Source of the DNA: Stenotrophomonas indicatrix
GTDB lineage: Bacteria; Pseudomonadota; Gammaproteobacteria; Xanthomonadales; Xanthomonadaceae
DNA: 64,000 bases
Reading direction: 5' to 3'
NCBI RefSeq assembly: GCF_002750975.1
Contig: NZ_PEJS01000001.1
Location: 2,480,001 to 2,544,000 of the forward strand
This document shows, one piece after another, positions 29,969-41,486 of this stretch (positions within the stretch are counted from its first letter, which is position 1; the number at the start of each line of letters is the position of its first letter). The position numbers were made by a program, and so were the translations under genes. A model generated the notes under the pieces. That model was given only the letters and a program-made list of their open reading frames with translations. It searched no databases and was not told the origin of the DNA.

Positions 29969-30208
29969 TCAGTAGTGCGGCGGCGGCGGTTCGCTCGCCG
30001 GATCAGAAGAATTCAATGCATTGCGGACCTTGCCCAGGTCTTCCAGCAGCACGCGCAGGATGCCGGCATTGCGGCTGCCTTCCATGCGCGCGTCTGCAAG
30101 TGCATCGCTCAGTTCGGCCAGCGCGTGTTCCTGGAAGGACACGCGCATCTCCAGCTCGACCAGGCGCGCTTCCAGCGCCTGCTCGCGTTCGGTCGGTACT
30201 TCAGACAT
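29969..30208 (-). CDS. slyX: SlyX family protein
   Basis: 79 residues, almost entirely a predicted coiled coil ([27 protein letters not shown]), with a Pro-rich end PPPPHY typical of SlyX. ATG at 30208 is used because the family starts just before the coil. The longer frame runs into ugd coding sequence. The gene overlaps the ugd stop by 8 bases, indicating translational coupling. The function of SlyX is not known. Confidence 0.9.
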   Translation of the reverse strand: MSEVPTEREQALEARLVELEMRVSFQEHALAELSDALADARMEGSRNAGILRVLLEDLGKVRNALNSSDPASEPPPPHY

Positions 30209-31550
30209 GCAGCGAACGCCCCCGGCCAATGCCGTAATACGCAAGGCCGGCGGCCTCGACTTCAGCCGGCTCGTACAGATTGCGGCCGTCGAACACCACC
30301 GCATCCTTCAGCCGCTCGCGCAGCATCTGGAAATCGGGGCTACGGAACTGCTTCCACTCGGTCACCACGACCAGTGCATCGGCGCCCTGCAGCGCATCGT
30401 CGGCGCTGTCACAGAACACCAGATCGTCGCGCTCGCCGAAGATCCGCTGCGATTCATGCATCGCCTCCGGATCGTAGGCGCGCACTGTCGCACCGCCTTC
30501 CCACAACTGGGCCAGCAGGCGGCGGCTGGAGGCCTCGCGCATGTCATCGGTGTTCGGCTTGAACGCCAGGCCCCACACGGCGAACGTCCTGCCGCGCACG
30601 CCTTCGTCTTCGCCCTTGTCGTAGTGGCGCTGGATCAGGGCAAACAGGTGCCCCTTCTGCGATTCATTGACCGCCTCCACCGCGTTCAGCAGCTTCGGCT
30701 CCAGGCCGGCCTGCTGCGCGGTGCGCGCCAGTGCCTGCACGTCCTTGGGGAAACACGAACCGCCATAACCGGCACCCGGATAGATGAAGTGCCAGCCAAT
30801 ACGCGGATCCGAACCGATGCCCTGGCGGACCTGCTCGACGTCGGCGCCCACGCGCTCGGCGATGTTGGCGATTTCATTCATGAACGAAATCTTGGTTGCC
30901 AGCATTGCATTGGCGGCGTACTTGGTCAGCTCGGCCGAACGCACGTCCATCTCCACCACGCGATCGTGGTTGCGATTGAACGGTGCGTACAGGCGACGCA
31001 TCACGGCGACCGACTCGGCGCTGGTCGCACCGATGATGATGCGGTCAGGCCGCATGCAGTCGGCAACGGCGTCGCCTTCCTTCAGGAATTCGGGGTTGGA
31101 CACCACATCGAAGGCGATATCCGCCCCCCGCGCCGCCAGCTCCTCGGCAATGGCCGCACGCACTTTGTCGGCAGTGCCTACCGGCACCGTCGACTTGTTG
31201 ACCACCACGGTCGGCACCGAAATGTACCGACCGATGGTGCGGGCCACGGCCAGCACGTACTGCAGATCGGCGCTGCCATCCTCGTCCGGCGGCGTGCCCA
31301 CGGCGATGAACACCACCTGGCCGTGGCCGATGGCGGTCGCCGCGTCGGTGGTGAACACCAACCGCGACGCGGCGTGGTTGGCCTTCACCATCGGCTCCAG
31401 GCCGGGCTCGTAGATCGGGATGATGCCCCGGTTGAGGCCATCCACCTTGGCCTGGTCGATATCGACGCAGACCACCTGGTGGCCAACGTCGGCCAGGCAG
31501 GTGCCGGTCACCAGACCTACGTAGCCGGTACCAAAAATCGCAACGCGCAT
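30201..31550 (-). CDS. ugd: UDP-glucose 6-dehydrogenase
   Basis: Oxidises UDP-glucose twice with NAD to UDP-glucuronate, a precursor for capsule/exopolysaccharide and lipid A or LPS modification. The 449-residue protein starts at once with the Rossmann motif [16 protein letters not shown]. It has the catalytic cysteine C266 in [11 protein letters not shown] and the [12 protein letters not shown] substrate loop. No other sugar-nucleotide gene is adjacent, so the polysaccharide it serves cannot be told. The ATG at 31550 is followed directly by the Rossmann strand. Confidence 0.95.
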   Translation of the reverse strand: MRVAIFGTGYVGLVTGTCLADVGHQVVCVDIDQAKVDGLNRGIIPIYEPGLEPMVKANHAASRLVFTTDAATAIGHGQVVFIAVGTPPDEDGSADLQYVLAVARTIGRYISVPTVVVNKSTVPVGTADKVRAAIAEELAARGADIAFDVVSNPEFLKEGDAVADCMRPDRIIIGATSAESVAVMRRLYAPFNRNHDRVVEMDVRSAELTKYAANAMLATKISFMNEIANIAERVGADVEQVRQGIGSDPRIGWHFIYPGAGYGGSCFPKDVQALARTAQQAGLEPKLLNAVEAVNESQKGHLFALIQRHYDKGEDEGVRGRTFAVWGLAFKPNTDDMREASSRRLLAQLWEGGATVRAYDPEAMHESQRIFGERDDLVFCDSADDALQGADALVVVTEWKQFRSPDFQMLRERLKDAVVFDGRNLYEPAEVEAAGLAYYGIGRGRSLHV

Positions 31551-31573
31551 ATCCGTGCTGACTCCGTGTTGGC

Positions 31574-32551
31574 TTACGGCAGAACGCCCAGCAGCTCGAC
31601 GTCGAAGGTCAGGGTGGAGTTCGGACCGATCGGACCACCCGGGGTGCCGTTCTCGCCGTATGCCAGTTCACCCGGGATCCAGAAGCGGTACTTCGAGCCG
31701 ACCGGCATCAGGGCCACGCCCTCGGTCCAGCCCTTGATGACCTGGTCCAGACCGAATTCGGCCGGGCCACGGCCCGCGGAACTGTCGAACACCGTGCCGT
31801 TGAGCAGCTTGCCTTCGTAGTTCACGCGCACCTTGCTGGAGGGCAACGGACGCTCGCCACTGCCCGGACGGATCACCTGGTACTGCAGGCCCGACGGGGT
31901 GGTCACCACGCCCGGCTGGGTCTTGTTCTTGGCCAGGAACGCGTTGCCTTCCTGACGGTTGGTCTGCGCTGCCTGTGCGGCCTTTGCCTGCATCTCGGCC
32001 TGCTTGGCACCCATGAACGACTGGATGGTGGCAGTGGCATCGGCTTCGCTCATCTTCGGCTGGCCCTTGCTCAGGCCAGTGTTGATTGCGTCAAACAGCG
32101 AAGCGGTATCGATATCGTCCTTCAGCTGTGCCAGCGACGGACCCACCGAATAAGCACCGATCATCTGCGCGACCTTGACCCGATCAACCTTCGCCGGCTG
32201 CGAGCCCGGCGCGACGCCCGGCACCTGCTGGCCGCTGCGGGCCATCACCACCTGGCGCAGGGCGGCATCGGTCGCCTTGGCCTGTTCCTGGGTGATCTGC
32301 GGCTGCAGGCCTTCGAAGGAACGCTCCACGGCAGTGCGCAGCGCGGCTGCATCGATTTCATCGGCGATCGGCGCGAACGACTTGGCCACATCCAGACCAA
32401 TGGCGTAGCCGAGCTTCTGCTTGGGGGAATTCAAGGGTGCGGTCTCCTTGGCGGCCGAAGGAGCGGCCGGTTGTTGCGACAGGGCGACACCGGAGGTGCC
32501 CATCGCCAGAATCAGAACCGACGCCGCGGCGCCGCGCATTCCCATTTTCAT
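31574..32551 (-). CDS. periplasmic FKBP-type peptidyl-prolyl isomerase (FkpA/Mip-like)
   Basis: Catalyses proline isomerisation and assists folding of exported proteins. The precursor is 325 residues. A signal peptide covers about residues 1-25 ([19 protein letters not shown]). The helical FKBP-N dimerisation domain follows ([30 protein letters not shown]). A C-terminal FKBP domain begins near 225 ([15 protein letters not shown], then [18 protein letters not shown] and [20 protein letters not shown]). The FKBP-N domain looks longer than usual or duplicated. ATG at 32551 is chosen because AGGA lies nine bases upstream. An ATG three codons earlier lies on the ribosome binding site. Confidence 0.92.
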   Translation of the reverse strand: MKMGMRGAAASVLILAMGTSGVALSQQPAAPSAAKETAPLNSPKQKLGYAIGLDVAKSFAPIADEIDAAALRTAVERSFEGLQPQITQEQAKATDAALRQVVMARSGQQVPGVAPGSQPAKVDRVKVAQMIGAYSVGPSLAQLKDDIDTASLFDAINTGLSKGQPKMSEADATATIQSFMGAKQAEMQAKAAQAAQTNRQEGNAFLAKNKTQPGVVTTPSGLQYQVIRPGSGERPLPSSKVRVNYEGKLLNGTVFDSSAGRGPAEFGLDQVIKGWTEGVALMPVGSKYRFWIPGELAYGENGTPGGPIGPNSTLTFDVELLGVLP

Positions 32552-32647
32552 TCGCTGCATTCCTGGAAGTGACTGGACGCCGACGTCGGCGCGAAAACAC
32601 GTATTGTCGCACGCATGCCGTCGATGTCGAGGCATCCGTGCCGGCAT

Positions 32648-33235
32648 TCAATGTGCGGCCGGTGCCGCCAGCGCCTTGTCGATGGCCGCTTTCAGCTGCG
32701 GATCATCCGGGGTGACCTTGCTGGCGAACTGGGCAATGACCGTGCCATCGCGTCCGACCAGATACTTGTGGAAATTCCAGGCCGGCGCCACGCCGGTGGC
32801 GGCGGTCAAGCGCTGATACAGCGGCGTGGCCTGCGCGCCGGTCACGTGCACCTTTTCGAACATCGGGAACTTCACACCATAGGTAAGCGTGCAGAAATCC
32901 TGGATCTGCTTTTCATCACCCGGCTCCTGCCCCTTGAAATCGTTGGACGGGAAGCCGAGCACGGCAAACCCCTTGCCGGCGTACTGCTTCTGCAGCGCTT
33001 CCAGACCCTCGTACTGCGGGGTATAGCCGCACTTGCTTGCCGTATTGACCACCAGCAGCACCTGCCCGTGGTAACGCTGCTGCAGGTTGACCTGCTGCTT
33101 GCCCGCCAGCGGCCGGTACGACAGATCCAGCAGATCGGCGGCCGAAGCGGCGGCCGACGTGGCCAGGCCTGCGGCCAGCAGGGTCAACAGGGACAGGCCG
33201 CGAAGGCGGCGCGAGGAGGCAGTCGACAAAGGCAT
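32648..33235 (-). CDS. glutathione peroxidase family protein, exported
   Basis: Thiol peroxidase of the GPx family, 195 residues. A signal peptide ends at about ASA|AD (residue 32/33), so it should be periplasmic, unlike BtuE-type cytoplasmic relatives. The catalytic residue is cysteine C69 in VVNTASKCGYT, not selenocysteine. The conserved FPSNDF and the C-terminal WNFHKYLV tryptophan block complete the site. Non-selenium bacterial members usually use thioredoxin-like reductants rather than glutathione. ATG at 33235 is chosen because the signal peptide follows directly. Confidence 0.9.
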   Translation of the reverse strand: MPLSTASSRRLRGLSLLTLLAAGLATSAAASAADLLDLSYRPLAGKQQVNLQQRYHGQVLLVVNTASKCGYTPQYEGLEALQKQYAGKGFAVLGFPSNDFKGQEPGDEKQIQDFCTLTYGVKFPMFEKVHVTGAQATPLYQRLTAATGVAPAWNFHKYLVGRDGTVIAQFASKVTPDDPQLKAAIDKALAAPAAH

Positions 33236-33537
33236 GGGAGACGGTCCGCGGTAGCCATTCCAGGGGTCCGGCCGTGACCGGCCGGGAATCGGCCGAACTA
33301 TAGCACCGGGGTCTGCACGTCTCTGGAGCGCATGCGTTGTCGCGCTTTGCACGGCGTGGCGGAAGCAGTCTGCCGCGCGTCCCAGCCCGCTGCTGATGAC
33401 ATAGCATGGACATGGCTGAATGGGAGGCGGACTGAAAACGCGCCTCCGCAGTTTCTCTTTTTCGATGCATATCAAGCGGTTGAACGAACATTGCGGTGCC
33501 GTGACCACCCCTGCCATCAGTTGGGTGGGGGCAGGAC

Positions 33538-33565
33538 TTGCACACAGGCGTGCCGGTGTTATAGT
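33538..33565 (+). promoter_or_regulatory. promoter of the GntR-ABC envelope operon
   Basis: TTGCAC (33538-33543) and TATAGT (33560-33565) are separated by 16 bases, a good sigma-70-type pair, 37 bases before the first ATG of the operon. The -10 lies inside the palindrome at 33555-33578. Confidence 0.7.
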
Positions 33566-33578
33566 TGCATACAACACC
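33555..33578. promoter_or_regulatory. probable GntR (YtrA-type) operator
   Basis: GGTGTT at 33555 and AACACC at 33573 are inverted arms. Nested between them GTTG-CATA-CAAC (33564-33575) is a second palindrome. The overlap with the -10 box fits repression by the GntR protein encoded two genes downstream. Direct evidence is the symmetry and position only. Confidence 0.6.
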
Positions 33579-33601
33579 AGTCACCTGAGACAGGGGGAAC
33601 C

Positions 33602-33856
33602 ATGAACAGCCGGATGCGTCGCAGCCTTGCCGCCCCCGCGGTCACCGCGGTATCAACCCTGTTCGTGCTGGTCTGGCTGGCCATGCCGGCACCGCCGGCC
33701 GCGTCCTCCCCCACCCTCTCCGAAGACAGTACGCAGGACGCAGCAGCACCCACGGCAGGGAATGCCGCTCCCTCCCCCTCCCCCCCGCGTCGGCTGCACA
33801 GCTCCCTGTCCATGCCGTATTTCTCGTTCGCACAGCCGCTGACCCCACGGAGCTGA
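33602..33856 (+). CDS. small exported protein, first gene of the envelope operon
   Basis: 84 residues. An N-terminal basic start plus hydrophobic stretch (about 11-32, APAVTAVSTLFVLVWLAMP) gives a signal peptide or anchor. The rest is low-complexity Ala/Pro/Ser, ending in SMPYFSFAQPLTPRS. ATG at 33602 is preceded by GGGGG(AA) and lies just after the operator. The stop is 2 bases before the GntR ATG, so they are co-transcribed. No known family; the tight linkage to an ABC transporter suggests an accessory envelope role. Confidence 0.72.
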   Translation: MNSRMRRSLAAPAVTAVSTLFVLVWLAMPAPPAASSPTLSEDSTQDAAAPTAGNAAPSPSPPRRLHSSLSMPYFSFAQPLTPRS

Positions 33857-33858
33857 AT

Positions 33859-34218
33859 ATGAGCGACATCCAGTGGAGCGACGGCGCTCCCATCTACCGC
33901 CAGCTGAAGGAACGCGTGATCGCCATGATGCTTGACGGAATCCTCAAGCCGGGCGATGCCCTTCCTTCGGTGCGCCAGGTGGCCGCCGATTACCAGCTCA
34001 ACCCCATCACCGTTTCGCGCGCCTACCAGGAGCTGGCCGATGAAGGCCTGGTCGAGAAGCGCCGCGGGCTGGGCATGTTCATGACCGAACAGGCGGCCAC
34101 GCAGCTGCGCAGCAGCGAGCGCGAACGCTTCCTCAATGAAGAATGGCCGGCCGTACTGGAACGCATCCAGCGACTGGGCCTGAGTCTCGACGAATTGTTG
34201 CCCCAGGGGAAATTCTGA
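33859..34218 (+). CDS. GntR-family repressor, YtrA subfamily
   Basis: 119 residues: a winged helix (about 10-75; APIYRQLKERVIAMMLDGIL, LPSVRQVAADYQLNPITVSR, AYQELADEGLVEKRRGLGMF) with only a short helical tail. This size and layout define the YtrA subfamily, which typically represses adjacent ABC transporter genes. The stop overlaps the ATPase ATG by one base (TGATG). The palindrome over the operon's -10 box is a natural binding site. In YtrA-type systems envelope-acting antibiotics often relieve repression; that is family knowledge, not seen here. Confidence 0.93.
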   Translation: MSDIQWSDGAPIYRQLKERVIAMMLDGILKPGDALPSVRQVAADYQLNPITVSRAYQELADEGLVEKRRGLGMFMTEQAATQLRSSERERFLNEEWPAVLERIQRLGLSLDELLPQGKF

Positions 34219-35108
34219 TGAATGCCAGTCCCACTACCGCTGTGCCAAGCGACGCTGTCATTACCGCCCGTGGCCTTCGCAAGGCTTACAAGAACACGCT
34301 CGCGCTCGACAACGCCAGCTTCTCCATTCCGGCAGGCCGCATCATCGGCCTGATCGGCCCCAATGGTGCCGGCAAGACCACCGCGCTGAAGGCGGTGCTC
34401 GGCCTGACCTCGGTGGAAGGCGAGCTGAGCGTGCTCGGCCGCGACCCGCGCGTGCACCGCGACGATCTGATGAACGACATCTGCTTCATCGCCGATGTCG
34501 CCGTGCTGCCGCGCTGGCTGAAGGTGCGTGAGGCGATCGACTTCGTCGCCGGCGTGCACCCCCGCTTCGATCGCGCCCGTTGCGAACGCTTCCTGGCCAA
34601 CACCAAGCTGCAGCCGAAGCAGCGCGTGCGCGAACTGTCCAAGGGCATGATCGTGCAGCTGCACCTGGCCCTGGTGATGGCCATCGACGCCAAGGTGCTG
34701 GTGCTGGACGAACCCACGCTCGGCCTGGACATCCTGTACCGCAAGGAGTTCTACCAGCGCCTGCTGGAAGACTACTTCGACGAGCAGAAGACGATCATCG
34801 TCACCACCCACCAGGTGGAAGAGATCGAGCACATCCTCACCGACGTGATGTTCATCCGCGATGGTCGCATCGTCCTCAATGCGGAAATGGACGAAGTCGG
34901 CGACCGCTATACCGAACTGCTGGTCGGTGCCGACCAGCTTGAAACCGCCCGCGCACTGAAGCCCATCGACGAGCGCAGCCAGGCCTTCGGCAAGACCGTC
35001 CTGCTGTTCGACGGGGTGCCACGCAGCCAGCTGGCCAGCCTGGGTGAAACCCGCAACGCCGGCCTTGCCGATCTGTTCGTCGCTGTCATGAAGGGGACCT
35101 ACGCATGA
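34218..35108 (+). CDS. ABC transporter ATP-binding protein
   Basis: 296-residue ATPase of the ABC-2 type. Walker A is GPNGAGKTT near residue 52 and Walker B is VLVLDEPTLGLD. The C-loop signature is unusual: ELSKGMIVQL in place of LSGGQ. A C-terminal domain of about 70 residues follows the H-loop (TTHQVEEIEH). ATG at 34218 is chosen because it overlaps the GntR stop, and homologous ATPases begin near ITARGLRKAYK. It partners the permease, with which it overlaps by 4 bases (ATGA). Confidence 0.93.
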   Translation: MNASPTTAVPSDAVITARGLRKAYKNTLALDNASFSIPAGRIIGLIGPNGAGKTTALKAVLGLTSVEGELSVLGRDPRVHRDDLMNDICFIADVAVLPRWLKVREAIDFVAGVHPRFDRARCERFLANTKLQPKQRVRELSKGMIVQLHLALVMAIDAKVLVLDEPTLGLDILYRKEFYQRLLEDYFDEQKTIIVTTHQVEEIEHILTDVMFIRDGRIVLNAEMDEVGDRYTELLVGADQLETARALKPIDERSQAFGKTVLLFDGVPRSQLASLGETRNAGLADLFVAVMKGTYA

Positions 35109-36130
35109 ATGCCGTCAACCATCCTGTCAGTCCCGCAGGCACCCTGCGCTGGCTGCTCAAGCGCGAATACTGGGAAAACCGCGGTGGTTTCCTGTACGCC
35201 CCGGTGATCGCCGGCATCGTCTCGCTGCTGATGAGCGGCATCGGCATCGGCCTGGGCCTGTTCGCCCTGCATCGTGCCGCCCGCGACGGCGGCCTGCACA
35301 TCGACGGCGAGAGCGTGAACATCAACGGCCTGGATCTGGCCGTGCTGACCCGCGACATCAGCGCCAAGGACATGGCCGACCTGGGCAACGGCCTGGACCT
35401 GGCGATGGTATTGACCTCGTCCTGGCCACTGATCGTGCTTGCCTTTGTGGTGTTCTTCTATTGCCTGGGCGCCCTGTATGACGATCGCCGCGACCGCAGC
35501 ATCCTGTTCTGGAAGTCGCTGCCGCTGTCGGACACCCAGACCGTACTGTCCAAGGTGCTCAGTGCACTGATCGTCGCACCGCTCATCGCCATCATCGCTT
35601 CCAGCCTGACCCTGCTCGTTTTCATGCTGATACTGTGCCTGGTGGTGGTCTCCCACGGCGGCGATGCGATGCAGTTGATCGTGGGACCTGCCAATCCGAT
35701 GAGCCTGGTCATGGGCATGTTCGTGTCCATCCCGGTGTACGCCCTGTGGGCGCTGCCCACTGCCGGCTGGCTGCTGCTGTGCTCGGCCTGGGCACGGAGC
35801 AAGCCGTTCCTTTGGGCAGTGATGCTGCCGCTGTTCGCCGGCATCATCGTCAGCACCACCAAGCTGATGCACCTGTTCGACCTGACCACCGGCTGGTTCT
35901 GGCAACACATCGTCGGCCGTCTGCTGCTGGGTGCGATGCCGGGAATGGATCTGCTGTACCGCGCCGGTGGCGGTGAATCCAGGCAGGATCTGGACTCGAT
36001 CGTGGCGCTGATGGCGCCCTCTGCCCAGCTCAAGTCGCTGGCGATGCCCGACCTGTGGATCGGCGCGGCCTTCGGCGTGGCCTTCATCTTCATCGCCATC
36101 CGCCTGCGCAAGCGCGCTGGCGAAATCTGA
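35105..36130 (+). CDS. ABC-2 type transporter permease
   Basis: 341 residues with about six hydrophobic spans, for example residues 30-60, 105-122 (WPLIVLAFVVFFYCLGALY), 150-180, 200-225, 235-255 and the C-terminal 315-335. A long extracytoplasmic loop between the first two spans carries charged residues. This is the ABC-2 topology used for exporting or extracting lipids, peptides and drugs. Start overlaps the ATPase stop. The substrate is unknown. Confidence 0.9.
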   Translation: MNAVNHPVSPAGTLRWLLKREYWENRGGFLYAPVIAGIVSLLMSGIGIGLGLFALHRAARDGGLHIDGESVNINGLDLAVLTRDISAKDMADLGNGLDLAMVLTSSWPLIVLAFVVFFYCLGALYDDRRDRSILFWKSLPLSDTQTVLSKVLSALIVAPLIAIIASSLTLLVFMLILCLVVVSHGGDAMQLIVGPANPMSLVMGMFVSIPVYALWALPTAGWLLLCSAWARSKPFLWAVMLPLFAGIIVSTTKLMHLFDLTTGWFWQHIVGRLLLGAMPGMDLLYRAGGGESRQDLDSIVALMAPSAQLKSLAMPDLWIGAAFGVAFIFIAIRLRKRAGEI

Positions 36131-36153
36131 TCGTCAACCTGGAGGCACCATCC

Positions 36154-37038
36154 ATGCGTTCCTTGATTGCCTGTACTGCACTGTTGCTGTTGCCGCTGTC
36201 GGCGCTGGCCGCCGATGCACCGAACTGCAAGTTCTCCGCGCCGCGCGCGTTGAAGATCGACGCGGCCGGTGCCAAAGCGGTGGTGTTCGAGATCAACCAG
36301 CATGACCTGAAGGTGGTCGCCAGCACCGGTGGCGGCCAGCTCGAAGGCCGCGCGTGCGCGTCCAACAAGGACTGGCTGGACCAGCTGGTGCTGGACCAGC
36401 GCCGCGTGGGCGACAAGCTGGTGGTGAGCCTGCGCCGCGACAGCCGCGACGCGCTGTCGATGGGTAACAGCTACGCCTGGCTGGACATCCGTGGCAGCGT
36501 GCCGGACAACCTGCCGCTGCAGTTCAAGATCGGCTCGGGCGATGGCAGCATCGAGAACGCGCAGTCGCTGAGCATGGACGTGGGCTCCGGTGATGGCATC
36601 GCCCGCGGCACCCGTGGCAGCGTGCATGCCGCCGTGGGTTCGGGCGACCTGGACGTTGATGGCGCCGCGTCGTTCAACCTGCTCTCGCTGGGTTCGGGCG
36701 ACGTCAACGCGCGCAACATCGGCGGTGATGCCAGCGTCGGCACCGTCGGCTCCGGTGACCTGAAGGTGACCGACGTGCGTGGCAACGCGCGGCTGGATAC
36801 CGTCGGTTCGGGCGACATCGGCTTCAAGCAGGTGCAGGGCAACGTCGAGGTCGGCGTGGTCGGCTCCGGCAACGTCGATATCGAGCAGGTCGGCGGCAAC
36901 GTCCGCGTGCGCAGCCACGGCTCGGGCGACATCGATGTCGACGGCGTGCGCGGCAACCTCACCGTCGAGCACAGCGGCAGCGGCGATGTCCAGCATCGCA
37001 ACGTGTCCGGCACCATCACCCTGCCGCGCGGCAAGTAA
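36154..37038 (+). CDS. periplasmic GSGD-repeat solenoid protein (DUF2807/DUF4097-like)
   Basis: 294-residue precursor with signal peptide (1-20, cleavage after LSALAA). From residue 126 to the end it has nine tandem units of 17-19 residues, each opening with a hydrophobic residue then G-S-G-D (once G-S-G-N), for example VGSGDLKVTDVRGNARLDT. This regular period predicts a right-handed beta-helix with one turn per unit, as in the auto-transporter adhesin head/GIN and DUF4097 families. The N-terminal 100 residues contain C25 and C68, which could form a disulfide. GGAGG lies 9 bases before the ATG at 36154. It follows the permease by 23 bases and is probably the system's periplasmic or surface component. 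Confidence 0.85.
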   Translation: MRSLIACTALLLLPLSALAADAPNCKFSAPRALKIDAAGAKAVVFEINQHDLKVVASTGGGQLEGRACASNKDWLDQLVLDQRRVGDKLVVSLRRDSRDALSMGNSYAWLDIRGSVPDNLPLQFKIGSGDGSIENAQSLSMDVGSGDGIARGTRGSVHAAVGSGDLDVDGAASFNLLSLGSGDVNARNIGGDASVGTVGSGDLKVTDVRGNARLDTVGSGDIGFKQVQGNVEVGVVGSGNVDIEQVGGNVRVRSHGSGDIDVDGVRGNLTVEHSGSGDVQHRNVSGTITLPRGK

Positions 37039-37068
37039 CGTCCAACCATCCGATCCGAGGGGAATGCC

Positions 37069-37671
37069 ATGAGTCTGCTGCGCCTGCTGCCTGCTGCCCT
37101 GCTGTGCCTGCCGCTGATCGCCTGTGGCGACACGTCCAGCCCCGACAAGACCGCCGGCAAGGCGGTGGCCGAGACCGCGGGCGGCGCCGGCCAGACCGTC
37201 AAGGAGGCGATGGATGACGCCCGCAGGGAAATCGCCGAAGGCAACATCAATATCTCGGCCGACAACCAGCCACGCGCGGAGATCACCCCGCAGGGACAGC
37301 TGCTGATCGGTGGCAAGCCGGTGGCGCTGGACGATGGCCAGCGTCGCCAGCTGCTTGATTACCGCGGCCACGTGGTGGCGGTGGCGATGGACGGCATGGA
37401 TGTCGGCCTGGCAGGCGCCAAGCTCGGCGCCAACGCCGCCGGTGAAGCACTGAAGGGCATCTTCAGCGGTGACAGCGAAGGCATCGAGAAACGGATCAAC
37501 GCCGAGGCCGCCAAGATCGAAGCGCAGGCCAAGCGCATCTGCGACCGCATGCCGGCCATGCTGGCCAGCCAGCAGGCCCTGGCTGCTTCGCTGCCGGCGT
37601 TCAAGCCCTACGCCACGATGGACCAGAGCGATGTGGACGACTGCGGCAAGGACACCGTCGTCAACCGCTGA
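37069..37671 (+). CDS. lipoprotein of the DUF2884 (YggN) family
   Basis: 200 residues with a lipoprotein signal (lipobox LIAC, C19). The mature part has an Ala/Lys-rich helical section (DKTAGKAVAETAGGAGQTVKEAM), then the family block NISADNQPRAEITPQGQLLIGGKPV. A helical region ends in the paired cysteines of AKRICDRMPA and DVDDCGKDT. YggN-like proteins are periplasmic with unknown function. It follows the repeat protein by 30 bases and probably ends the core operon with the next lipoprotein gene. Confidence 0.82.
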   Translation: MSLLRLLPAALLCLPLIACGDTSSPDKTAGKAVAETAGGAGQTVKEAMDDARREIAEGNINISADNQPRAEITPQGQLLIGGKPVALDDGQRRQLLDYRGHVVAVAMDGMDVGLAGAKLGANAAGEALKGIFSGDSEGIEKRINAEAAKIEAQAKRICDRMPAMLASQQALAASLPAFKPYATMDQSDVDDCGKDTVVNR

Positions 37672-37778
37672 CCCCTGTGACAGATCAGCGCACCCGGCCG
37701 GCCGCGCACCTGCGTTGCCGGCCGCTGCGCCCCGGCGGGCTTACAATGGCAGCCCCGGATGCACTTCATCGAACCGCC

Positions 37779-38204
37779 ATGAAAAAGCTGTTTCTGCTGT
37801 TGGCCGCCCTGCTCTGCCTGGGCCTGGTCGGCTGTGACCAGGACTACCGCAACCACCGCGCCGAGCGTGGCAAACCCAAGATTTCCGTCAGCGAGAGCAT
37901 CGTGACCGTGCGCCGCCAGCCGGCACCGAACATCATCATCCTGCCCGACGGGCAGATGAAGATCGACGAGATCCTGATCCCGCTCAACGCCGAACAGAAG
38001 CAGATGCTGCAGACGATGTTCGGCAAGCTGCAGGTGCTGCGCCAGAACACGCTGGTGGCCGCACCGGCCGACCCCAACATGCAGCCGGTGAAGATCGTGC
38101 CGCCGGAGGGCATGCAGGTGATTCCGCCGGACCTGGTGCAGACCATTCCCGAGTTCAAGGATTACACCGAGACCTTCGGCAACATCGTCGCCGACCGTCG
38201 CTGA
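37779..38204 (+). CDS. small lipoprotein, unknown function
   Basis: 141 residues with signal peptide and lipobox LVGC (C19 is lipidated). The mature protein resembles the preceding lipoprotein in one segment (NIIILPDGQMKIDEILIPLNAEQKQML, compare ITPQGQLLIGGKPVALDDGQRRQLL). It may therefore be a diverged DUF2884-type paralogue lacking the C-terminal half. ATG at 37779 is chosen because it starts the signal peptide. An intrinsic terminator follows at 38212, closing the transcription unit that began at 33602 or a sub-operon. Confidence 0.78.
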   Translation: MKKLFLLLAALLCLGLVGCDQDYRNHRAERGKPKISVSESIVTVRRQPAPNIIILPDGQMKIDEILIPLNAEQKQMLQTMFGKLQVLRQNTLVAAPADPNMQPVKIVPPEGMQVIPPDLVQTIPEFKDYTETFGNIVADRR

Positions 38205-38211
38205 AACGAAC

Positions 38212-38240
38212 AACGCCGCCCTCCCGGGCGGCGTTCTTCT
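38212..38240 (+). terminator. intrinsic terminator of the envelope operon
   Basis: AACGCCGCCC pairs with GGGCGGCGTT around TCC, followed by CTTCTTTC. The U-tract is on the plus strand, 8 bases after the lipoprotein stop. Confidence 0.85.
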
Positions 38241-38285
38241 TTCTCGCCTGTAGTGGGTGCGGACCTCGGCCCGCACACCGCTCGA

Positions 38286-39725
<1,440 letters not shown>

Positions 39726-39883
39726 TGCATCAACTCCGCACTACTTCAGTTGGGGAAAGGAAAGCGGCGGCTGGCAGGGTGTCGCTTCCCGGGCTGGCGG
39801 CTGCGACAACGATACTCCCTTGTCCGCAGCGTGGGATGGCGAGGACGGGCCAGATCGTTTCATCCGCAGGGCCGATTGAACGG

Positions 39884-39951
39884 GTAGCGCCGGGCCGCGC
39901 CCGGCGAGCGCGCAGCGCGGCCACCATCCGCCGGGCATGGCCCGGCGCTAC
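39884..39951. repeat. SMAG-type palindrome pair
   Basis: GTAG-GCGCCGGGCC-type unit 39884-39906 and an inverted unit 39929-39951 ending CTAC stand in the divergent region between fumC and purB, about 60 bases before the purB ATG. The pair can form a long hairpin. Confidence 0.82.
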
Positions 39952-39978
39952 CGAGCATGCGAAGGCCACGCGTCGTAG

Positions 39979-41382
<1,404 letters not shown>

Positions 41383-41486
41383 GGGTTTTCCTTGCGGCGG
41401 CGGCCGCGGGCGCTGCCTGCGGCAGGCAACAGCAACGGCAACAGCAACGTCAAAAGCGGCTCTGGATTACTGCTAGCTGGGCGGGT

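Larger units (their letters stand above)
33236..33601. other. 366-base gap holding the divergent regulatory region
   Basis: The gap between the divergent glutathione peroxidase and the envelope operon holds a short GGAGGCG/CGCCTCC hairpin followed by a T-rich stretch (33422-33460), plus the promoter and palindrome at 33538-33578. No repeat of the GTAG class and no convincing gene is seen. Confidence 0.6.

Noticed and set aside
33404..33460. Nine-codon mini-frame ahead of a hairpin, resembling an attenuator leader peptide
   Set aside because: No ribosome binding site of note and no codon bias for a regulated amino acid, and the main promoter lies downstream of it.
32916..33584. Alternative and extended frames over the glutathione peroxidase start
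   Set aside because: The signal peptide and GPx domain start at 33235; upstream residues are translations of the intergenic region and the operator.
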